Shown here piece by piece: positions 18,339-26,497 of a stretch of 64,000 nucleotides of DNA; position 1 is the stretch's first letter; each line of letters begins with the position of its first letter. Source of the stretch: an uncultured Prevotella sp. (GTDB lineage: Bacteria; Bacteroidota; Bacteroidia; Bacteroidales; Bacteroidaceae). The stretch is from positions 1 through 64,000 of the forward strand of contig CAMBOI010000009.1 in NCBI GenBank assembly GCA_945869265.1, read 5' to 3'. Made by a program: the position numbers and the translations under genes. Below the pieces are notes generated by a model. The model saw only the letters and a program-made list of their open reading frames with translations. It was not told the origin of the DNA and did not search any database.

Positions 18339-18379
18339 CCTTCGATCATCCTTCGTTCATCCTTCGATCATCCTTCGAT
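18339..18379. repeat. 11-bp tandem repeat
   Basis: Three full copies and one partial copy of CCTTCGATCAT (the second copy has CCTTCGTTCAT). No coding function is seen. Confidence 0.85.
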
Positions 18380-18466
18380 TGGGAGTTGGAGGATGATTAT
18401 TGGATCTACGGAGGATAAAGATTCTAGTGGTATTTGCACATAATATAGCACTTTTTTCTCAAAAAG

Positions 18467-18498
18467 TTTGGAGATATGAAATATTATTGATATTTTTG
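18467..18498 (+). promoter_or_regulatory. Candidate promoter ahead of a small ORF and the sigma operon
   Basis: TTTG (18467-18470), 20-nt spacer, TATTTTTG (18491-18498). The -7 box is half of a perfect 18-bp palindrome (18491-18508), so a matching -7 box also exists on the minus strand; the palindrome could also be an operator. Confidence 0.55.
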
Positions 18499-18515
18499 CG
18501 CAAAAATACAAGAGT

Positions 18516-18668
18516 ATGAAATCAAGAGGTGAATATATACAGAAATAGAACGAGATGGAATCAATATCTTTACAACAGAAGGAAATAGCCAAAGTATTGC
18601 GAGGTGGACATGGAGATAACAAGACGGGCGAGGATGGGAAACAGCACATCCTCGCCCGATTTGATTGA
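18516..18668 (+). pseudogene. Possible small gene interrupted by an in-frame TAG
   Basis: One frame reads ATG at 18516, ten codons, TAG at 18546-18548, then continues open through a second ATG at 18555 to TGA at 18668. The part after the TAG would give 37 residues (MESISLQQKEIAKVLRGGHG and on), hydrophilic and partly helical. It starts about 50 nt after a good promoter and its last codons form a strong hairpin. It is either a short gene starting at 18555 or a roughly 49-codon gene broken by one nonsense codon. I do not recognise the product. Confidence 0.35.
18625..18658 (+). other. Strong 12-bp hairpin
   Basis: CGGGCGAGGATG (18625-18636) pairs perfectly with 18647-18658 around a 10-nt loop. 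It is GC-rich within an AT-rich gap and overlaps the end of the small ORF. No U-run follows, so it may be a transcript 3' end or mRNA-stability element rather than a classic terminator. Confidence 0.65.
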
Positions 18669-18704
18669 AAAAAACGCCCCAACAATAGAAAAATTGAGTA
18701 TGAA

Positions 18705-18736
18705 TTGAAAATAATCGCATTCCTGCTTTACATTTT
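18705..18736 (+). promoter_or_regulatory. Weak candidate promoter for the ECF operon
   Basis: TTG (18705-18707), 21-nt spacer, TACATTTT (18729-18736): an imperfect match to the housekeeping consensus, about 27 nt before the sigma-factor ATG. It could also be an ECF-dependent site. Confidence 0.35.
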
Positions 18737-18762
18737 CTACGTCTGAACTGTATTATAAGTGT

Positions 18763-19338
18763 ATGACACGAAAAGAAATGACGAACGAGCGAGCGCAGAG
18801 TGATGTTCGCATCAACTCTGCCGAGCGAGGAGGAATTGGACGGAGTCAAATCGAAAGTCTGTTCAAGACACACTACACGCAGATGTATCATCTGGCACTC
18901 ACATTACTCTTCGATGAAGCGGAGAGCAAGGACGTGGTGAGCGAGGTGTTCGCCAGTCTGCTTAGCGGTAGCACCATCGTGAGAGCAGACAACGCAAAAG
19001 CATTCCTCTTGGCGAGCGTGCGCCATCGCTGTCTGAATGTGTTGCAGCACAAACAGGTGCATGAACGCTTTGCACGCCTGCTTACCGAGGACACTGATAC
19101 ACTTGTTAGCGACAATACGGTGGAAGAACAAATGCATATGGAAGAACTGATGCGCTACGTGCGGGAAAACCTCTCGTCGTTGGAGCTGCAAATCTTCCGA
19201 CTTCGTTACCTACGAGAGATGACCTGCCAGGAAATGGCTGAAGCGCTGAACGTCAGCCGTCAGACCGTCCACACCCACCTGAAGCAGACTGTGGAGAAAA
19301 TAAGAAAGTATTTCAATTCAAACTCAAAAGCAATATGA
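18763..19338 (+). CDS. ECF RNA polymerase sigma-70 factor
   Basis: 191 residues with sigma region 2 (FKTHYTQMYHLALTLLFDE near 30, then ESKDVVSEVFASLL) and region 4 (LSSLELQIFRLRYLREMTCQEMAEALNVSRQTVHTHLKQTVEKIRK near 137-180), and no region 1.1 or 3, which is the ECF layout. It directs RNA polymerase to promoters under control of the anti-sigma encoded next (4-nt overlap). ATG 18763 is used; an in-frame ATG 15 nt on is equally possible. Confidence 0.92.
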   Translation: MTRKEMTNERAQSDVRINSAERGGIGRSQIESLFKTHYTQMYHLALTLLFDEAESKDVVSEVFASLLSGSTIVRADNAKAFLLASVRHRCLNVLQHKQVHERFARLLTEDTDTLVSDNTVEEQMHMEELMRYVRENLSSLELQIFRLRYLREMTCQEMAEALNVSRQTVHTHLKQTVEKIRKYFNSNSKAI

Positions 19339-20018
19339 TGACCGAAGAAAAGCGTATAGAGTGGCTTCTGGAATTGCAAGACCACCCTGAGCAACTGACC
19401 GACGAGCAGTTGCAGCAGATACTCGCCGATGACGAGATGCGTCACCTCGTGCAGCAACTTGGATTTGCCAAGCGTGCCTTCAAGCACGACGCGCTTAAAA
19501 ACGACACCCCCGATGTGGAGGGCGAATGGGAGAAGCTTGCAGCCAGCCATGCAGAAGAGTTGGAAATCCTCGACGAAGGAGAATATAAGCCCCGTCTTCG
19601 CGCTTACCTCGCACCTCGCAAGATAGCTGCATCCTTCATCGGTGTACTCCTGGCTTCGGGCATTGCCTTTGCCGCTATCCAAGTTGTGCGAAATATCAGC
19701 ACGCCCAAACCGCAACAGCCCACAACAGAGCAAACGACAGACATTGATCCAGTCACTTTCCTGCCAGCAGATACGGTTCAGGCCGACACAATTTCCGTTG
19801 AGCCATACATCTTCAACAATGTGCCGCTCGACTCCATGCTCACAGCCATTGCTACAGCCCACGGCGTCGGCGTGGAGTTTGAGAATGAAGCGGTCCGCCA
19901 CCTTCGTTTCCACTTTGTATGGAAGCGTGAAGACAGTCTCTCGCGTGTCGTAGAAAAGTTGAACACCTTCGAGGCCGTGAACATCGGCATGGAAGACAAA
20001 ACATTGGTAGTAAAATGA
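19335..20018 (+). CDS. Membrane anti-sigma factor with STN/DUF4974-like domain
   Basis: 227 residues. A cytoplasmic N-terminal part (about 1-90) would bind the sigma factor; one transmembrane helix follows (KIAASFIGVLLASGIAFAAI, about 96-115). The periplasmic C-terminus (about 155-227, from YIFNNVPLDSMLTAIATAHG) resembles the STN-like domain at the end of FecR-type anti-sigma factors. It overlaps the sigma gene and the receptor gene by 4 nt each, so the three are translated together. The usual FecR core domain is short or absent, a reduced form. Confidence 0.82.
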   Translation: MMTEEKRIEWLLELQDHPEQLTDEQLQQILADDEMRHLVQQLGFAKRAFKHDALKNDTPDVEGEWEKLAASHAEELEILDEGEYKPRLRAYLAPRKIAASFIGVLLASGIAFAAIQVVRNISTPKPQQPTTEQTTDIDPVTFLPADTVQADTISVEPYIFNNVPLDSMLTAIATAHGVGVEFENEAVRHLRFHFVWKREDSLSRVVEKLNTFEAVNIGMEDKTLVVK

Positions 20019-22573
20019 GACATACGCTATATACTCTGACGCTCATGGCCTGCATCCTCTGCATGCCACTTGGCACCTTCGCCCAGCGTGTCACGCATAC
20101 ATATAATAATGTGTCGCTCAGCGAGGCCCTGCTCCAGTTGAACAACGAGCAGACGGAATACGTCGTCAACTTCCTCTACAACGAGCTGGAGGACTTCCGC
20201 ATCACAGCCACCATCAAGAACAAGCGTCTGCCCGATGCCATCCAGCAGATGATAGGCTTCTATCCCGTCCGCATGACCGTGAAGCCCGACGACCGAGAAA
20301 TCTATGTGGAGTGTACCCACAAGACAGATCGCCACTTGACGGGAACCATCATCGACGAACAAGGATTGCCTGTGGCATACGCCAACATTGCCATCCTCAA
20401 TCCTGCCGACTCCACGCTGCTTAGCGGTGGTGTCAGCAACGAAAGCGGTTACTTTGCTATTCCCTACGAACAGCCCACCATGATCGCCCGTATCTCCTAC
20501 GTCGGTTACAAGACCGTCTACAGACTCTGCTACAAGACCGAGGTGGGAACAATTCGGATGCAGCCAGATAACTATACATTAAAAGGAGTTACCGTTAAAG
20601 GTCATAGGCTGCTATATACTTCAACAGACAGGGGCCTGCAGGTCTCGATTCAAGGCACTCCTTTGGAGCAATTCGGTTCTGCCAACGAAATGCTCACCCG
20701 TCTGCCCTTGATGATGAGCAACGGCGAGATAGCAGGTCATGGAAAGCCCGAAATCTACATCAACAACAAGAAAGTGAGAGGAGAGGACGAATTAGAGCGT
20801 CTGCGAGCAGATGAGGTCAAGTCGGTAGAGATTATCACACAGCCAGGAACTGAATATGACGCCGCTGTCTCGTCGGTAATCCGCATCAAGACTGTCCGTC
20901 GCACAGGCGAAGGCTGGAGCGGCAACTTCTCTGGTGCTTACCGACAAGGGCACGAACATTATGAGAGTGCCAATGCTGCCCTGAACTATCGCCTACGGAA
21001 CGGTATGGACTTCTTCGTTCGAGGTTACCTGACAGACAACAACACACAGACGGTAAAAACAACAGACGAACAATTGCAGGCATCGTCCATTTGGAACCAT
21101 CGAAAAGAAGAGGAATACAAGTATCACATGAAATACTATTTTGCCGACCTCGGATGGAACTGGGAAATCAACGACCACCATTCCATTGGCTTTACCTATA
21201 CGGCCAACAACTATATCGGCGACCGAAAGTATATCTGCGCCAATGACATGCAAACCATGCAGGACGGTATGATGGTGGACGAAGGGCATAGTACGACAAC
21301 GACGCTGACTAAGCCTAAGTTAAAGCATAGTATCAATGCCTATTATATCGGAGAAATCGGGAAGTGGAAGGTGGATTTCAGTGCAGACTATTACAATGCC
21401 CATTCCCAAGACGAGATGAGCGGAGGCACAGAGGGCGAGACACCCGTTAGCAGCAGTACGGCCACGAAGAACCAACTGATTGCCGAGAAACTGGTCATCA
21501 CAGCCCCTGTTCCCATTGGCAAGCTAACCTTTGGAGAGGAGGCATCCACCGTTGACCGCACCAGCGACTTCACCCAAAGCGGCTTCTCTGCCGACAACCA
21601 CATCCGACAGCAAACTGCTATCTGGAGCGTTTTTGCCAATTACTCGCTAAAAGTGGGGAGCCTCTCCGTCAATGCAGGGCTGCGCTGGCAGAATGAGCAC
21701 AACCGTTACGAACTTGACGGTGTGCGCAACGACGAGATGAGTCCTAACTACCACGTGTTGATACCCCGGTTGTCCATCAGTTATCAGCACTCACTTTGGA
21801 CCCATTCTCTCTCCTACCAGTGTACACGAAACAACCCGCCATATTCCATCCTGTCATCGGCAGTCACCTATACCAGTAAGTATGAATACAATAGTGGCAA
21901 CCCTTTCCTTCAGCCCCAAACCAACCATCGTGTTGCGTGGAAATCGCAGTGGAAGTGGATATACGCCGAAGCCATTTACGGGTATCAGGAAAATGTATAT
22001 CACTCTATACGTTCTACCTACGACGATGTCAACCATCCTGGTGCGATTCTAACCGACTTCCGCACCATTCCAAAGACACAGTACTACATGATAGTTCTCA
22101 ACGCCACACCCAAAATCGGCATCTGGCAGATGAACTATTCAGTAGAGTTCGCTGTGCAAGACCATGATTACGGGGAGTTGGGCATCGCCCACAACTGGCA
22201 CGGACTGATGACTGACTTCACGTTCGACAACACTTTTACCCTGCCTCACGCATGGATGCTGAATGTAACGGGAAGCATCACGCCCTATCAGAAGTCAGCC
22301 TATTGGATAAACAAGACAACTGGAAGTCTCGACCTCCGCCTTAGCAAACAATTCCTGCGGGACAAAAGCCTCAATGTAGCCCTCGTCGCCAGTGACATCT
22401 TGCGCACTAAATACGACGAAGGAACGGCATATGGCGGTATAGGGTACAGAAATATCTTTCGTCTTTATCGCGATGCCCGTCGAATCGGGTTCAATGTATC
22501 TTGGCGGTTCAATGCCACGAAGAGCAGATACAAGGGTAGCCATGCAGGACAAAGTGAACGTAACCGACTATAA
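20015..22573 (+). CDS. TonB-receptor-like outer-membrane protein of the ECF system
   Basis: 852 residues. A signal peptide (1-23, ending in FAQ) precedes an STN-like signalling domain (about 27-108, starting THTYNNVSLSEALLQLNNEQ), a carboxypeptidase-regulatory-like fold (about 110-180, LTGTIIDEQGLPVAYANIAI), a plug-like domain (about 205-300, with GTEYDAAVSSVIRIKT) and a C-terminal beta-barrel of the OMP_b-brl_3 kind ending in a terminal Trp/Phe strand (GFNVSWRFNATKSRYKG). It probably senses or imports an extracellular ligand and signals to the anti-sigma. No SusD-like partner is present, so the ligand is unlikely to be handled as in Sus systems. Confidence 0.85.
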   Translation: MRHTLYTLTLMACILCMPLGTFAQRVTHTYNNVSLSEALLQLNNEQTEYVVNFLYNELEDFRITATIKNKRLPDAIQQMIGFYPVRMTVKPDDREIYVECTHKTDRHLTGTIIDEQGLPVAYANIAILNPADSTLLSGGVSNESGYFAIPYEQPTMIARISYVGYKTVYRLCYKTEVGTIRMQPDNYTLKGVTVKGHRLLYTSTDRGLQVSIQGTPLEQFGSANEMLTRLPLMMSNGEIAGHGKPEIYINNKKVRGEDELERLRADEVKSVEIITQPGTEYDAAVSSVIRIKTVRRTGEGWSGNFSGAYRQGHEHYESANAALNYRLRNGMDFFVRGYLTDNNTQTVKTTDEQLQASSIWNHRKEEEYKYHMKYYFADLGWNWEINDHHSIGFTYTANNYIGDRKYICANDMQTMQDGMMVDEGHSTTTTLTKPKLKHSINAYYIGEIGKWKVDFSADYYNAHSQDEMSGGTEGETPVSSSTATKNQLIAEKLVITAPVPIGKLTFGEEASTVDRTSDFTQSGFSADNHIRQQTAIWSVFANYSLKVGSLSVNAGLRWQNEHNRYELDGVRNDEMSPNYHVLIPRLSISYQHSLWTHSLSYQCTRNNPPYSILSSAVTYTSKYEYNSGNPFLQPQTNHRVAWKSQWKWIYAEAIYGYQENVYHSIRSTYDDVNHPGAILTDFRTIPKTQYYMIVLNATPKIGIWQMNYSVEFAVQDHDYGELGIAHNWHGLMTDFTFDNTFTLPHAWMLNVTGSITPYQKSAYWINKTTGSLDLRLSKQFLRDKSLNVALVASDILRTKYDEGTAYGGIGYRNIFRLYRDARRIGFNVSWRFNATKSRYKGSHAGQSERNRL

Positions 22574-22596
22574 TCTCTCTCGTTTCGATGGGCAGT

Positions 22597-22616
22597 CGTC
22601 GGCCTTTGTGCCGACG
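22597..22616 (+). other. Hairpin downstream of the receptor gene
   Basis: CGTCGGC-ctttgt-GCCGACG, a perfect 7-bp GC-rich stem 23 nt after the stop. No U-run follows; it is a possible 3' end signal of the sigma operon. Confidence 0.5.
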
Positions 22617-22695
22617 CTACCCTATCCATAACAGTAAATGTTGTATATACGGATAGCAACCTATCATTAATTTCTCATATAGTATTACTGCAAAA

Positions 22696-23859
22696 CTACC
22701 GATGATAGTCGAAATACTCCCAATATGTGCCGGAGAATTGCTTGTATATATTGATGCGACGCTCGCCGGGCGACTTGGTCTCTGCCTCAAGGCGCTGCAT
22801 GTCGTCGTAGTCGGTGTCCATCACTGTGTTGCGATATACCACCTTGGGGGATGAGCGACGATGGGTGTAGAGGATGAGAGCCTCGCGATAATGCAACGGA
22901 AGAGTGTCGTCGATCTTGTGGGTCTTCATCAGAAGATTGACAAATCCGTCGAGGTCCTTGTCGATCAACATTCCGCAAAGTTGATATTCGATGGCTGCCT
23001 TTGTAGCCTGTCCGCTCTTGACAATGGCTTTGAGATAGTTCTTGGTGGTTTGACCATGGCGAGGTATGGCTCCGAGCATGCGATAGACTGAGTCGGGAGA
23101 AAGCATGAGCATCTTGCCGTCGGACAGTTCGGGCACTATCGAGGCTGATGTTCCGCGCACGGGATATTTGAAGAGTTCGTCGCCAAGCCTTCCCTCGTGG
23201 GCAAGGGCAAAAACACGGAGCATTGTGAGACTGGCATCGGTCTTGTCGCTGGCCTTGCCCACCTCGAGTGCCTTGGCATATTCGCCATGCATGAGCAAGC
23301 GCTCCATCCTAAGTCGATAATGGGTGATGTCGTTGGAGTTGGACAACAATCCCACGCCAATCATCATGGCGGCAAGGATGAAGATATTACATCCCAACGT
23401 CCTCGCCAAATAGCCTTCTTCATGACGTATGTCGGAACAGCGATAACGGAGCAGTTCGCCGAGGAAATACACCACACCCCACCATACTGCGGCTGCGAGA
23501 GGCATAAGTATCGCCCACCATCTCCATGGAGAGAGTGGCTGGGAGGTGTCGAAGTCGGTGAGCATCGCTAATATATATAGCGACGGAAAGCACGACAAGG
23601 CATAAATACAGAGAGGCTTAGTGCGCATGACCTTGGCAGTGGTGAAATGCAAGAGTGCAAGCACGATGGTGATGATGATGCCTCCGATGACTCGCGAATA
23701 GATGGTTGCTCCACCACTGAGTATATGTTGGGTGAGAGCCAGTGTGTCTTCCTGATAGAAAAACACATAGATTGCCACAAAGAGCAAAAAAACGATAGCG
23801 CACACCGTCCTTACAACGGTTGCGCTACCATCTTCAAGATTTCTATTACTATTATACAT
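22696..23859 (-). CDS. Membrane protein with C-terminal helical repeats (DUF6057-like)
   Basis: 387 residues. About four hydrophobic helices fill the first half (VRTVCAIVFLLFVAIYVFFY near 17, then segments near 55, 85 and 120), followed by one near 155. The soluble C-terminus (about 185-387) has TPR-like helical pairs (YAKALEVGKASDKTDASLTM) and ends in YKQFSGTYWEYFDYHR. I recall a Bacteroidota family of this shape, DUF6057, but cannot confirm the match. It follows glgB by 20 nt on the same strand. Function unknown. Confidence 0.65.
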   Translation of the reverse strand: MYNSNRNLEDGSATVVRTVCAIVFLLFVAIYVFFYQEDTLALTQHILSGGATIYSRVIGGIIITIVLALLHFTTAKVMRTKPLCIYALSCFPSLYILAMLTDFDTSQPLSPWRWWAILMPLAAAVWWGVVYFLGELLRYRCSDIRHEEGYLARTLGCNIFILAAMMIGVGLLSNSNDITHYRLRMERLLMHGEYAKALEVGKASDKTDASLTMLRVFALAHEGRLGDELFKYPVRGTSASIVPELSDGKMLMLSPDSVYRMLGAIPRHGQTTKNYLKAIVKSGQATKAAIEYQLCGMLIDKDLDGFVNLLMKTHKIDDTLPLHYREALILYTHRRSSPKVVYRNTVMDTDYDDMQRLEAETKSPGERRINIYKQFSGTYWEYFDYHR

Positions 23860-23879
23860 TTAAAAAGTATAGAGTTCTA

Positions 23880-25958
23880 TCAATTCTTTTTCAATACCAC
23901 TGCCGAACGTGCCGGGATATAGAGCTTGAGCCACTCCTTGCGGTCGTTGACATACAGAGGGTCGAAATTGGTGACATGGGTGATAGAGTCGTCAGCCAAT
24001 CCGTTGCCTCCGAATTCCTTGGCGTCGGTGTTGAGCACTACATCATAGGAACCAGTGGGAACGAGGAATCCATAGTCGGTGAACGAGCGGTTGGGGCTGA
24101 AGTTGAAGACGAAGATAAGGTCGCCACGGCTGAATGCCAACACTTGGTCGCCATCGTTGTGCCAAATCTCCTGCACCGGAGTCTTCTGGAAGTTTTTCTC
24201 GCTCTTTATCACCTTGAGCATCGCCTTGTCGAAGTCGCCGAGATAGTGATAGCAGAGTTCCTTGTTGTCAACAAGATTCCACTGGCGGCGTGCATACTTG
24301 TAGCTCCATCCGTTGCCCTCGCGGGGGAAGTCAATCCATTCGGGATGTCCGAACTCGTTGCCCATAAAGTTGAGGTAGCCACCATTGATAGCAGCTGCTG
24401 TGACGAGACGAATCATCTTGTGGAGAGCGATACCACGATGAGCCATAAAGTTCTCGTCGCCCTTCTTGAAGTGCCAATACATGTCGGCATCTATCAGACG
24501 GAAGATAATGGTCTTGTCGCCCACAAGTGCCTGGTCGTGACTCTCGCAGTAGCTGATGGTCTTCTCGTCGGGACGGCGATTCTTCACCTCCCAGAATATC
24601 GAACTCGGTTTCCAATCCTCGTCCTTCACTTCCTTGATGGTTTTTATCCAATAGTCGGGGATGTTCATTGCCATGCGATAGTCGAAACCATAGCCTCCAT
24701 CCTCATATTTCGCTGCCAATCCAGGCATACCACTTACCTCCTCGGCAATAGTGATAGCGTTGGGGTTGACTTCATGGATAAGCAGGTTGGCGAGGGTTAG
24801 ATAACAGATGGCGTTGTCGTCCTGATGTCCGTTGAAGTAGTCGGGATAGCCGCAGAATGCCTCACCCAGTCCGTGACTGTAATAGAGCATCGAGGTGACA
24901 CCGTCGAAGCGGAATCCGTCGAAGTGGTATTCCTCAAGCCAGTATTTGCAGTTGGAGAGCAGGAAGTGCATCACGTCGTCCTTGCCATAGTCGAAGCAAA
25001 GGCTGTCCCATGCCGGATGCTCGTGGCGGTCGCCAGGATAGAAATACTGGTTGGGGTCGCCAGCGAGATTGCCAAGTCCCTCAATTTCGTTCTTCACTGC
25101 ATGAGAGTGTACAATATCCATGATTACGGCAATACCGTTCTTATGGGCAGTGTCGATCATCTCCTTCAGATCCTCGGGAGTGCCGAATCGGCTTGAGGGA
25201 GCGAAGAACGAACTGACGTGATAGCCGAACGATCCATAGTAGGGATGCTCTTGGATGGCCATCACCTGGATACAGTTGTATCCGTCCTCGATAACTCGCG
25301 GCAGCACGTTCTCGGTAAACTCCTTGTAGGTGCCTACCTTTTCGGCATCCTGTCCCATACCCACGTGACACTCATATATGAGCAGCGGATTCTTGCTGGG
25401 CTTGAAGGTCTTCTTCTTGAATACGTAGGGTTTCTCGGGAGCCCACACTTGAGCCGAGAATATCTTTGTGGTATCGTCTTGCACTACGCGTTGGCACCAT
25501 GCAGGGATTCTCTCCCCTTCTCCACCATTCCACTTCACCTTCATCTTATAAAGGTCGCCGTGCTTCATTGCCTTGGCAGGGAGTTTCAGTTCCCAGTTGC
25601 CAGTTCCCTCGATACGCTTGAGCTTATATTTCTCGTTTTCCTGCCAGTTATTGAAATCACCGATAAGGTAAATCTCAGTGGCATTTGGAGCCCACTCTCT
25701 GAACACCCATCCGCCTCTTGTCGTTTTGTGCAAGCCGAAATACAGATGACCAGTGGCAAAGTCAGAGAGTTTGATCTTGCCCTTCTTGGTCAACTGTTCC
25801 AGTTTCCACTGCGCATGATCGTGACGACCACGGATGGCACCCTCAAACGGTTCGAGCCATGAATCGTTCTTCACCAGCCCGATGTGTGCGGGCTCCTTTT
25901 TTTGGGGAGCTGCGGCTTTAGCCGCCTTCTTCCTTATGCAAATCTTTTTTTCAGCCAT
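23880..25958 (-). CDS. glgB: 1,4-alpha-glucan branching enzyme
   Basis: 692-residue GH13 enzyme that makes alpha-1,6 branches in glycogen. A basic N-terminal tail (1-25) precedes a helical segment and a CBM48-like domain (FREWAPNATEIYLIGDFNNW near 85), then the catalytic barrel: GFRFDGVTSMLYYSHG with the nucleophile Asp near 355, ITIAEEVSGMPG with the acid Glu near 410, and YCESHDQALVGDKT near 475. The last motif and the overall size are those of the eukaryote-like branching-enzyme subgroup rather than classic E. coli GlgB. It lies 57 bp downstream of yhcH across a heptamer array, and near malQ. Confidence 0.95.
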   Translation of the reverse strand: MAEKKICIRKKAAKAAAPQKKEPAHIGLVKNDSWLEPFEGAIRGRHDHAQWKLEQLTKKGKIKLSDFATGHLYFGLHKTTRGGWVFREWAPNATEIYLIGDFNNWQENEKYKLKRIEGTGNWELKLPAKAMKHGDLYKMKVKWNGGEGERIPAWCQRVVQDDTTKIFSAQVWAPEKPYVFKKKTFKPSKNPLLIYECHVGMGQDAEKVGTYKEFTENVLPRVIEDGYNCIQVMAIQEHPYYGSFGYHVSSFFAPSSRFGTPEDLKEMIDTAHKNGIAVIMDIVHSHAVKNEIEGLGNLAGDPNQYFYPGDRHEHPAWDSLCFDYGKDDVMHFLLSNCKYWLEEYHFDGFRFDGVTSMLYYSHGLGEAFCGYPDYFNGHQDDNAICYLTLANLLIHEVNPNAITIAEEVSGMPGLAAKYEDGGYGFDYRMAMNIPDYWIKTIKEVKDEDWKPSSIFWEVKNRRPDEKTISYCESHDQALVGDKTIIFRLIDADMYWHFKKGDENFMAHRGIALHKMIRLVTAAAINGGYLNFMGNEFGHPEWIDFPREGNGWSYKYARRQWNLVDNKELCYHYLGDFDKAMLKVIKSEKNFQKTPVQEIWHNDGDQVLAFSRGDLIFVFNFSPNRSFTDYGFLVPTGSYDVVLNTDAKEFGGNGLADDSITHVTNFDPLYVNDRKEWLKLYIPARSAVVLKKN

Positions 25959-25979
25959 ATCAGATAAAAATTATTAGTT

Positions 25980-26029
25980 ACTAATTCCTAATCCCTAATT
26001 CCTAATCCCTAATTCCTAATTCCTAACTT
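25980..26029 (-). repeat. 7-bp tandem repeat (TTAGGAA type) before glgB
   Basis: About seven copies of AATTAGG with some GGGATT variants on the minus strand. The stop codon of yhcH (GTT AGG AAT TAG) lies inside the array, so the repeat has replaced the end of that gene. Confidence 0.9.
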
Positions 26030-26462
26030 TAAAAATTGCCTTTCTGATTTCCTTCTCATCGGAAATGCAGGGAGCATGTCCGTCCTGAGGGAAGAAGATG
26101 GCAAACATGCCAGGAGTACAAGTGACATACTGCTGTGATGCTACTCCCGGCAACTTGGTGATGTCCTTGGCGGCATTGTATTCGCCTTCGGGCAGTTCCT
26201 CGCGTGGAGTGTAGCCGTATGTCTCGCTGCACGACAGAGGAATCTGTATGTCTATCATCTCGTCGTGAGTCTCAAGCACTGCATCTTCCTTGGTCTTGCC
26301 CTTTGCCACGGCAATATTCACAAAGAGGTCGTCACCTTTAATCTCATGCTTGCCCTCGCTCAGTTGGTCGAGGTCGTTATTGGCGATAAATGCCAACACA
26401 TCTTCAAATAAGGGATTGAGCACTGAATAGTAGCTCAATTTCTCCAATGAATCTATTATCAT
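26016..26462 (-). CDS. YhcH/YjgK/YiaL (DUF386) family protein
   Basis: 148 residues, cytoplasmic, with the family pattern: IDIQIPLSCSETYGYTPREE near 72, then FAIFFPQDGHAPCI near 120 and a late lysine in KAIFKVRN. YhcH-type cupins are linked to sialic acid and other sugar catabolism and may act as anomerases; the actual substrate here is unknown. It lies between the MORN protein and glgB. The final residues V-R-N and the stop are written by the heptamer array, so the native C-terminus may have been altered. Confidence 0.9.
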   Translation of the reverse strand: MIIDSLEKLSYYSVLNPLFEDVLAFIANNDLDQLSEGKHEIKGDDLFVNIAVAKGKTKEDAVLETHDEMIDIQIPLSCSETYGYTPREELPEGEYNAAKDITKLPGVASQQYVTCTPGMFAIFFPQDGHAPCISDEKEIRKAIFKVRN

Positions 26463-26497
26463 AATTGTATATCTTTAATTTTCAATATTTCAATTTT

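Noticed and set aside
18021..18762. tRNA or attachment-site gene in the 742-bp gap
   Set aside because: No cloverleaf, anticodon arm or CCA-proximal T-loop pattern could be found on either strand; only repeats and hairpins were seen.
23820..24800. 326-codon plus-strand frame over glgB
   Set aside because: Opposes the conserved GH13 catalytic region; no independent evidence.
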